From Phyllostachys edulis (taxonomy: Eukaryota > Streptophyta > Magnoliopsida > Poales > Poaceae), in NCBI GenBank assembly GCA_036346405.1, contig CM070568.1, positions 10,856,221 to 10,920,220 of the forward strand: a DNA stretch of 64,000 nt. The letters are read 5' to 3'. Under the pieces are notes generated by a model, which saw only the letters and a program-made list of their open reading frames with translations, was not told where the DNA came from and searched no databases. Made by a program: the position numbers and the translations under genes. Shown here piece after piece: positions 45,775 to 54,770 of this stretch (positions are counted from its first letter, which is position 1; every line of letters begins with the position of its first letter).

Positions 45775-46740
45775 CAAGTACTCCATGAAAACTAAATCCA
45801 TGAGGTTCATGAAATAGGCCAGTGCATTCATCAAGCCGAAGGACATGATGGTGTACTCGTACCAACCATAGCGAGTAGAGAATGCCGTCTTCGGAATGTC
45901 CTCAGTTCTAACCTTGATCTGATGGTAGCCCAATCGCAAGTCAATCTTGGAGAATACTTGGGCTCCAGTCAGTTGGTCAAATAGGTCATCAATTCGGGGA
46001 AGTGGATTTTTTTTTATCGTGACTTCGTTTAACGGACGGTAGTCAACACACATCCGCAAAGTCTTGTCTTTCTTCTTAACAAATATTGTTGGGCATCCCC
46101 AAGGTGAGCAGCTCGGCCGAATAAAGCCCTTCTCTTGTAGCTCCTTGAGTTGTTTCTTCAGTTCCATCAACTCATTGGAAGGCATCTGATACGGTCGTTT
46201 TGAAATTGGCGCAGTACCAGGTGATAGTTCGATCACGAATTCAACTTCGCGATCTAGGGGCATGCTTGGGAGTTCCTCGGAAAAGACATCCAAGTACTCA
46301 CAAACCACTGGCACCATCTCCAATTCAGGAGTGGTACCAAATGCTAGAGTATAAAGGTGAGAACTGGTAGTCTTTGACATGAAAACGACTTGTTCGCCAT
46401 TTTCACTTGTGACAGAAATTGACTAATGTGCACAATTAATTTGCCCCTGATTTTTGGACAGCCAGTCCATTCCCAAAATAACATCCATCTCTTAAGAATC
46501 TATCACTATCAAATTGGCCAAAAATTCTACCACCTGAATTTCCACCTTTACGTTCCGGCAAATTTGATCGGTTTCGAAAACCGATCCCGGTGACTGTATG
46601 AGGTGTGGTGGCTGAAGTGTATGCATGCCAAACTGATGGTGTGTAGCAAAATGCTTCTTGATAAAAGAATGTGATGCTCCCAAATCAAACAAAACAATAG
46701 CTGGACTAGTATTAACAAGAAGCATACCGAAGACGACGTC
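45775..46740 (-). pseudogene. Gypsy protease-RT fragment
   Basis: The protease active site reads VLFDLGASHSF, with Leu in place of the normal Ser/Thr after Asp, then MDVILGMDWLSKN. RT continues VCEYLDVFSEELPSMPLDREVEF, PGTAPISKRPYQMP, GFIRPSCSPWGCPTIFVKKKD, FSKIDLRLGYHQIKV and YTIMSFGLMNALAYFM. It is cut at FMEYL before the catalytic aspartates. In-frame stops lie between the protease and RT stretches. Same strand and clade as the 1-8129 element, but divergent. Confidence 0.9.
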
Positions 46741-46783
46741 CGGTGCATCGATTGCCTCCTCGGTGATGACGTGGTTAACTCAG

Positions 46784-47760
46784 CCATGTGCCGGAGCTGG
46801 AGTAGGCTTGGCTGCCACCCTCGGGAGTGGTGTGGGGCGCACGGATGCTGGGGATGGTTGGATGCGAGGCATGCCACGTGCTTTTGCCAAACACTGATCT
46901 GCAAAATGCTCGGGACGGCCGCAGTGGAAACAAATCACATTCAGATTGAAATTACTACGGATCGGTGGCTGATTTCCACCACTTCTCGGTTGCCAATTAA
47001 GGGGTGCAGGACAAGGCACGATTGCTGGTGGCCTTGGTGGTGTTGGAGCTTGGAATCGATGAGGGTTGGGTTGCCAAGTGCGCGGCCTCAGAAAACCGCC
47101 ACTTGCTGAAATTTGTGCGGCTCTTCTCCGCTTACGCGACTCCTCCAATGCCTGGCTCTTGCTCTCCACCACGATGGCCTAATTAACCATGTGCTAGAAG
47201 TTGTGGAAGTCATGTATAGCCAGTGCTAGCTGCATCTCCTCCGTCAAGCTGTTCATAAATCGGCTCTGTCTACAGAAGTCGGTGGAGATGTCATCAGGAG
47301 CGTACCGAGCAAGGAAGTTGAACTCATGCAGGTACTCAGTCATGCTCTTCCGCCCTTGTTTGAGAGCAAGGAATTGTTATTGCTTGATGATCATAACACC
47401 CTCTGGAATGTGTGCCTCGTGAAAGGCTACCTTGAATTCATCCCAAGTAGGCACGTGTCCAGCAGGCTGTATGGCATAGAAGTTTTCCCACCAAGCACTG
47501 GCTGCTCCATCTAGCTAGTAGCTAGCAAAGAGGACCTTTTCCACCTCAGAACATTGAGCAATGAACATCTTCTTCTCAATTCCTCGTAGCCAATCTTCTG
47601 CCTCCATCGGATCCTCGGAGCTGGAGAACATCAGGGGATTTGTTCGCTGAAAATCAACAAGACCCCCATGAGTCTGATGAGCTCCTGCTCCACTTGATGA
47701 CCTTGGAGAAGACAGTGATGAGGGCATCCCTACGACACCTTCTTCTCCTCCACCTAATGC
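46784..47760 (-). pseudogene. Gypsy gag fragment with intact zinc knuckle
   Basis: The N-terminal clean part (47515-47727) reads MPSSLSSPRSSSGAGAHQTH…MEAEDWLRGIEKKMF. The middle is interrupted by TAG/TAA codons at sites where relatives have Gln. The C-terminal part (46780-47172) has a basic Arg/Pro-rich linker and a canonical knuckle CFHCGRPEHFADQC (CX2CX4HX4C). It joins protease through a stop at 46782. The N-terminal end abuts plus-strand coding sequence at about 47768. Confidence 0.9.
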
Positions 47761-47768
47761 TCATGATA

Positions 47769-50700
47769 TACGCCTCGAGTTACCGACAGGACCAATAACA
47801 AGAGCATGTGCCAAGAAACTACAAACTCAAGTGAACTTACTCCTTAATGAACATGTCATTGATTTTAATAAGAATTTTATACTACCTAAAAATAGTATTT
47901 TGCTTGTGCTCAGGTTTGAAGATTCAGCGATGGACGGAGATCAAGGATATACGACCGTCATCCAAGAAAGGCCATCAAATGAGGATGTTGTAACATCCCA
48001 AAAATTTGGTCTGTTTTAAAGTTTTAAAAGAAAAATAACCATTTGAATTTTCCTAGTAAAGTTAAAAGCTTAATTGGAATTTTCAGAGTTCAAAAACAAT
48101 TTAATGTGATTAATATCAACATCAACTATTATCAAAATTGTTTTATTTGGATTTCATGTGCTTGGATATATTTTCTAGATTTTTCTAGAATTTATCTGAG
48201 TGCATTTGCTATTTTCTAGTTGTTATTTGGAGTTTCTGCTATTTTCTAAAAAGGAAAAACTAACTATTAATCTCAGATCAGTTTCGGGCTCAATCTCTTT
48301 TTCGCTTGGGCTCAATCTTTCTTCCCGGCCTTTCCTTTCTTCCTTTCGGCCCGCCCAAGCTAGCCCAACCATTTTCTCCTAGGCCGCACGCCGTTTCCAC
48401 GCACGCCACCCTGCCTCTCGTTTCTCCTTTCCTGTGCGCGTGCGTGAATGCCGAGCCTAGCCGCTCGCCATTTCTTCGTGCTAGCAGGCCCACCTTGGCT
48501 CCTTGCGCACTCCAGTCGACCAACCCTGGTCCCCTTCGCTGTTCCTTGCGCTGGGATGACTTAGCACCAGCTGCCGCCGCCCCACCGTTCCTTTTCCTTG
48601 CGCCATGTGAAGCCCAAACACCGGTGGCGGCGTTTTTTCCCTGCGGGTGGGTCCCTTGCCACCACGAGGGCGTCGTCTTCAACCTGGTCTCCTAGCTCCT
48701 GGTGTTCGGGTGCTTCACGCAGCAGCAGCGCCGGCTTCAACCCTAATACTCCTCCTCCGGTCCTTTATAAGCAAAGCCGACCGCGTCAATCTCTAATCGC
48801 TTCGCTCCCTCCTCCAAAACCCTAATTTTTTTCTCGATTTCGCTTTGGTTCGCCGCAATCTCCAAGACCGAACGCCGCTGAAGCTCCTTCCTCGCCGGAG
48901 TTCTTCGCCGCGGTGCCTCTCCGCCTCTTAGTCTTCGCTCAAGGGTCCAAGATCATCGAGGGCTTCGTGGACGCTTCACCTTCGCCCGAGGACCCTACAT
49001 CGCCGTCGGCCTCACCTCCTCCAAAATCCGCCTTTGCCACTTTGTCAATCTACGCCGTCGGTGAGCTCCTAGCCACTATTGGTGCGCCATCTCAAGCCTC
49101 CGTCCTCTCATCCGGTTCCTCTCCTTGCCCTCTCTCCTGGTCATCGGCACCGCCAAGACTTCGCTTTTGCTTCGGTCATCATCTCCTCACCGGTGTTCCC
49201 GTTCATCTCCGGTAGCCCATGGTGGTCACGGTGTTACCCAGCTCTTTGCCTAGACAGCGCTCACCTCAAATCTTTTCTGGCGACCTCGACTCCCCAAAAC
49301 TACCGCACCCGAAGCCTTCATTGCCGCTGGCCATGGCCGTTCCCTTGGAGCTTCTCCTCTTTGGCTTCTTTCTGATGACATGGCCCTCCACATCATCTCC
49401 AACTCAGTAGCCACCTAAGCCGCTTTGCTTGCGTGGTAGTCCATGTGGCATCCTTGTCAAAGCCCGTGTGGCAGATCAAATCCCCACCCGATCTAAAAGG
49501 TCCGTGGATCCAGTCCACCATGCACCAACTCTATGACCAGTGGGCCCCACTTGTCATAATCGATTTCCTTTATATTTTCAGCTGAAAATCATTGATGATG
49601 TCAGCATGACTCAATTAATTGTTTTCCCTTCAGAGAAACAATTCCCTAAATCTGAAATTCTGATTTCATCATTTCATGTTAATCTTCCAAAGCCCATATC
49701 TTTTGCATCCGAACTCCGATTGAGTCCATTCAAATTCCTAAATTCATCTAAATTCAGGATCTAGCTATCTGAGATTTTTATTTAATTTGTGGAGTTTATT
49801 TGCTCTCTGTTATTTATTTATTTGGTTTATTTGCTTGTTTGTGAGTAGACGTTGATACTTCGGGAAGCTTTGAGCAAGGAGGAGTCTACCAAGATCAAGA
49901 TCAATCCCAGGATTTATTCCAAGGCAAGCCGTAGTCCTTTGATCATATTGAACCTATGATTTTAAAAGTATATTGTTTTATACAATTGCATGCTATTTTT
50001 ATACAAATTGTTTTGGGTTTAGTTATTACCTGTTGTCATTATGCCTCCTTTGATTATTTGAATGCCATGAATCCTTTGTCACCCTAGCGTGGATAATTTT
50101 AGTTGGACATATTCATATTGCCAACATGGGTAGTGTATTAATGCTTAGTTCAGCTTATATACGATGGGTTTATCATCACGTGTGTCATAATGATTAATCT
50201 TGACTTAATGATATATGGAATCGCGGTGGTGAGCCACTCTTGTTAAAATTTGTGGGTACCATGACGGGGTGAGTCATGGGTCTTGGTTAAACAAAATGGT
50301 TTTCACTTGGGCGAGTGGTTGGTGGATAGTGGGGGTGCGGATTTAGCATGGATTGGGTTTGTGGTAGTCTCGCCTGAGTAATTTGTCAAGGACTTAATCT
50401 TGTGCGCCATTGAACTGGGCCTTAACCGTACAACCACAAGTTTGGTATGGGACGGACCTGGCTGACTAATTAGCAATGTCTTAATTTTGATTCTGTCGTG
50501 GGGAGCGTGAGTTATGGGAAACGTGTTCTCACAGGCGCAAGAGGGGGGCCTTGTCTGGTCGGAAAGACATTCAGTGTTGAAACCTTAGCGGACAGAATTG
50601 GGTTAAGAAGGAGCTTTGTAAAAGCCTTGTGATGATCACTTAAGTCGCACACCCAAGAAAGTGTGGTCAGACTCTTTGAGTTGATTAATCTCTTGTGGGT

Positions 50701-51710
50701 AAAGCTGTACCACCTCTGCAGAGTGTAAAACTATTCGAATAGCCGTGTCCGCAGTTATGGACGTGCTCGGGGATTTCACACGGGAGATAGAGTATTTTAT
50801 AAAATGAGTCGGAGTGTGGATGGGAAGTTCACTTGATGAATATAATGTTTGTTTGGTGAACATGTCATTTACTTGGTGGTTTATGTCGATTGGTGAATAG
50901 GGGATTCACTTATCTTTGGTTTGGGTTGGGAAGTGAGTAGGAAGTTCACTAGTTGTTTCAAAGAAATTGTTTATTACTTATTATTGTTTTCAACTACGCA
51001 TTTCAATCTATTTATTGTATTTATCGTAAATGCTGCTTTCTGCAAAAGAACCATACAGCTAACCTTGTCAAGCCATGCATGAATACTATTTGCATACATT
51101 TCCCTACGGTTTGCTAAGTACATTCAAAAGTACTCATGGCTTTTGCCCTCGGATTGATCCGTAGTTGAAGAATACCAAGCTGCTCAGGAGTTCTTTCAGA
51201 AGGAGGACTATGAAGGTTTTGCGGATTAGGATGCGTTCTCCACTCGATTGCCTATGGGCATGTTGATTGGCCATTTGAAGAGTTTTGTTCCGCTACAAGA
51301 GTTTATTTGTTTCTTTAGCCCTGCGTGGCAAGTTAATTAAACGTTGACCATAAGGTCCAGTTATTATTATTTGTTACTTTGAGATCTTTTTAGTTAAATC
51401 GAATAAATGGATGGTATTTCATCACTGTTTCCTATATGAGCTAGCTACTGATCTGGGACTAGTTCGGAAAACACAGAGGGTTCCTGAGATGCATTTTCGA
51501 GTCCCGACAGATGTCAAGGCGCTAGCCTATGGCCCATTCGGCCAAGGAGGAGAGGGCCAGGGCTCATGCGGCCTAGCGAGGGATCTAGGCCCAAGCGGTC
51601 AAGCACAAAACCCATGTGGAGGAACAAAGAAGGAAGCCCAAGTCCGCGGCGTGAACAGCAACCGGGCTATGAACAGTAACCATGCTACAGTACCGGCCCG
51701 CAAACAGTAA
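47769..51710 (+). pseudogene. Gypsy pol C-terminal tail, split by solo LTR
   Basis: Plus-strand frame IRLELPTGPITRACAKKLQ, then NEHVIDFNKNFILPKNSILL up to 47988. It resumes after the inserted LTR at 51510 (…KALAYGPFGQGGEGQG) and ends at the TAA at 51708-51710. The GPITRARAKKLQ-like tail is typical of the extreme C-terminus of a class of grass gypsy elements; here only the tail survives. Removing the solo LTR and one GATGT copy restores one continuous frame, confirming a single interrupted coding end. Confidence 0.75.
47989..51509 (+). repeat. Solo LTR, TGTAACATCC family
   Basis: 3,521 bp, TGTAACATCCC…GAGTCCCGACA, flanked by the perfect duplication GATGT (47984-47988, 51510-51514). No internal region or second LTR, hence a solo LTR. 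It carries the AACTCCGATT block (about 49696-49760), AAGGCAAGC (49921-49929) and CTATTCGAATAG with stem-loop (50731-50770). A TATA-like TTTATAAGC lies near 48766. Proline/serine-rich open frames at 48200-49410 are GC-rich LTR sequence. Confidence 0.94.
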
Positions 51711-51815
51711 CCGTGCTATAGTACCGGACCATGAACATTAGCCACGCAACAGTATCCGTGTGAACAGTAACTGCACGCATAAATAGTACCACCATGAATA
51801 GTAGTATCGAATAGT
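51650..51815 (+). repeat. Degenerate GAACAGTAACCGTGCTACAGTACC repeat
   Basis: About six imperfect copies of an AACAGTAACCGTGCTACAGTA-like unit with roughly 25-35 bp spacing. It starts within the last codons of the interrupted pol tail and ends near the start of the probable 3' LTR. Confidence 0.7.
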
Positions 51816-52190
51816 TCTTAGGCCAAGACTATATATTGAGGGGATAGCCCCATTGTAAAGGCCAACCATACTTTTGAGATAAAGAATAGAACACAAGTTA
51901 TTGCTTGTTCTTTCATACAAGAAATTCAAGCAAGGATTTCAGAGAGAGAATTAGGCGATCCGTTGTTCATTCTACCTCACAAGGTCAAGTTTGCTTTTCT
52001 ACTAGGAATTGAGGGCTTGGCGATCTCCGCTCGTGGTCTAGCGGTGATCATCTTGGTGCGTGTTGGCGAATATCCATAGAGCTGCAAGTCCATGCACTGG
52101 CGCGTGGTGTATAGCTGAGTGTTGTTCGTCGTCAAGCACTATTTATCCACGGTTCTACTCGAGAAGATCAGGCCACCCCGTATCAGACAG
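51711..52190 (+). repeat. Probable LTR remnant of the plus-strand gypsy element
   Basis: Follows the pol tail. It contains an ACTATATATTG TATA-like motif near 51828 and LTR-like 3' sequence ending …CCCCGTATCA near 52187, a plausible LTR terminus. The start is not defined. Beyond it, sequence belongs to the minus-strand element. Confidence 0.45.
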
Positions 52191-52250
52191 TTGGTGAGAT
52201 TGGTTCATATTATGGACCAGGTTCATCACTGCATCATGTACGAGCTATAG

Positions 52251-52680
52251 TTGACTCGACGTTGTCTTAGGGAGGCCCAGGAGTACCTTAGGATTGTGGG
52301 TCTTCTCCATATTGGATTTCAGCGAAGGTGCTCACCTCCGTGCCATGCCCTCACAACGGGAAATGGTCATATAGCGGCTGAGATAACTCCGTCAATTCAT
52401 GACGGAGATGACTCGTGGCCACACTGGCCACTTCCTAGACTGTCATGGCTTCGGAAGTGCCACGCACTTGAAAGCAATACGGGACGCTTCCCGTCACCTG
52501 CCTTGCGATGATGTTGACTATGGCCAGGTACACTTCCATTCCCGGTCCTCGATCACAGCGGTAGATGGCATACTCTAGCTGGTAGGTGAAGCTGGCCCTC
52601 CATAGCATATCTCGTAGTAGTGCTGGGTACCTGTCAACGTCCTCAGCCCAAGTTTCCTTCACCAAAAACCGATGGCTCAT
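52251..52680 (-). pseudogene. ORF next to PBS of non-autonomous LTR element
   Basis: From the ATG at 52680: MSHRFLVKETWAEDVDRYPA, then LRDMLWRASFTYQLEYAIY and VNIIARQVTGSVPYCFQV, stopping at 52435. Further in-frame similarity-like segments continue to about 52251 with stops. No gag or pol motif is present. Same position relative to the PBS as the frame at 42804-43166, and the kind of hypothetical protein I recall recurring in grass repeats. Function unknown. Confidence 0.45.
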
Positions 52681-52887
52681 CTAAGCATAAGAAAGACAAG
52701 TTAAGTGAAAAAGTTAGTTTGCAACTCCAACTGAAAGTTGGGGGTAAGAAATGACACTAAGATAGGTAAGGAATAAAAGATTTACATGACTTAAGGTCTT
52801 TGAAATTATTTTGCTAATTTGGATATAATTTGACTAAAGACTTGCTGAAGCTAACGACCGTGCTATTTCTAACCTATAGTCAGTATG

Positions 52888-52899
52888 GCTCCGATACCA
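52888..52899 (-). other. Primer-binding site
   Basis: The minus strand reads TGGTATCGGAGC, one mismatch from the initiator tRNA-Met site, four bases from the LTR. Confidence 0.8.
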
Positions 52900-53866
52900 A
52901 CGCTGTGGGGACCCCGTGTTAATTCCATAAGACCTATACCTTCCAGGTCATAAGAAATTAACTCTAAGCCTCCAAGATCTGAAATCCAATTTAAGGAAGA
53001 AGACCTAGATAGCAACATGGTAATCGACCTGCATATTACTCAAAGGCGTATGCACCAAGTCGATTCCTTAATAGCCCAAGTCTACACTCAAATGAATCAA
53101 AGAGTATTTCAAAACTTCGGATATATGTCCGTTGTTAGCTCCCAAGATCAGCGGCTAACACGCACATATCCTTAACAACATTGTACACAGTCATACTCAA
53201 GGCATACATTAATATTACAAAGTGACAACCATAACTAGGACATATGTCCATAATTTACACAAGTGGCTGACCAGGCAAATTTAAAGTTCAACATGAAGTA
53301 CACAGCGGAAAACAAAGTATCATGAAGCAAAAATTCCAGCAAGGTGTACCCATTCCCAAAGGCAACCGAGTGGGGGTTAGAAACAACTTCATTTGTTAGC
53401 GTCACCGAAATCGGCACTAACGAATTGATCAAGCGTACAGTCATCCTCACTTGAAGCAAAGTGGAGAATCCTGTTAAGTACAAATATACTCGCAAGGATT
53501 ACACAAAATAAAAATTATAGATGCTAGTGGTTGATCAAAAGAGAGGCATTATGTAACATCCCAAATTTCATGAGTTTTTGAAAATTTTCCAATTTTAAAA
53601 ATAACCATTTGATTTTATTATGTTGCTAAAGCTTAACTTGAAAATTTAGAAATAAAAAACAATTTAATATGAATTAATCAAACTTCAATTAATTCAAAAG
53701 TTGGTTTATTTGAGTTTGCTGGATTTATTGGATTTAAAAGTCAAAATTATTATTTTAAGTATTTTCTTGGATTTTCTGGAATTTAAAAATGGTTTTTCTT
53801 TTGTCCCTAACATAAAACTATTTTATTTGCAAAATTAAAAGACAAAGTAAAGCCGAAAGTATTTTT

Positions 53867-54770
53867 TTTGACAAAAGACAGGAGGGGATGGACCCCTACT
53901 ATAAATATATTAAAAGGAGAAATGTACAAGAATCAAAAGAAAGAATGTACACACTAAATAAACTATACATTAGCCAAAATCTCGCAACCAAGATCTAAAA
54001 CTCTCTTTCAGAGAAGGTTTGACCCTATGGATAACCAAGGTAAAAGCTTCTCGAAACTCCTTTCTCCAAGCAGATAGAGAGACCACCCCCTGATTGAAGA
54101 TGATCCTATTGCAAATCAACCAAATATTCCAGCAAGCAATAATAACAATCTCCTTAAAGCAGCGTAAACAAAGCCGGACTTTGCATTCTTGAAGGAGATC
54201 ACAAACAGGTAGCGATAAATCCCAAGTGATCCCTAAAAACCACCAACACCAAGAGCTGAAGGAGCATTCAAAGAACAAGTGCTTCATTGTTTCCAAAGGC
54301 TTTGCAGAGCAAAGCACACATTCTGAAGACAATAGAGTAAAATGCTTACGTAGAAGGATGTCTCGTGTGTTTAATCTATCCTTCAAAAGAAGCCAAAAGA
54401 AGAATTTCTGCTTGCTTAAACAATAAGATTTCCAAAGCCAAATAAACGGCCGAGGAGGAGTGTGCAGCCCCAGAAGATGAGAATATGCCTTCTTAGAATG
54501 AAACACTGAAGAACCCCAAATGTAAGTCCACTCATCCGGACTAACAGAAGAAGAAAACAAAGGAGAGGGCAAAGAACAAAGTTCCTGAAATTGAAGCGCC
54601 GTCGTAGAAGACAGAGGCAGCGAAAATTGTGAAGCCAAATCCGCCGAGCTAAAGAAAGCAGCCACTGAAACCTCTTGATTTTTAGGAAACGAGAACAGAT
54701 GTGGCCACATCAAAAGAGGATAACCGAAGTTCCATAAGTCCTTCCAAAAGAAACAAGAATGACCACTTCC
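53867..54770 (-). mobile_element. 5'-truncated L1-type LINE fragment
   Basis: A ~0.9-kb insertion flanked by GAAAGTATTTTT (53855-53866) and GAGAGTATTTTT (54771-54782), a 12-bp near-perfect duplication, with LTR sequence resuming on both sides. The 3' end is at the left, where a T run is the poly(A) side. Only the end of ORF2 remains. Confidence 0.85.
53970..54770 (-). pseudogene. LINE ORF2 C-terminal part, zf-RVT domain
   Basis: A single open frame of about 270 residues, starting LGSGHSCFFWKDLWNFGYPL and ending SFRSWLRDFG before a stop at 53970. It matches the region after reverse transcriptase in plant L1 ORF2: an aromatic-rich segment (IWLWKSYCLSKQKFFFWLLL), KDRLNTRDILLRKH, and a zinc-binding CVLCSAKPLETMKHLFFEC. 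RT and endonuclease are absent by 5' truncation. The frame is still free of stops, suggesting recent insertion. The first few codons (MEASKN) are flanking DNA. Confidence 0.9.
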
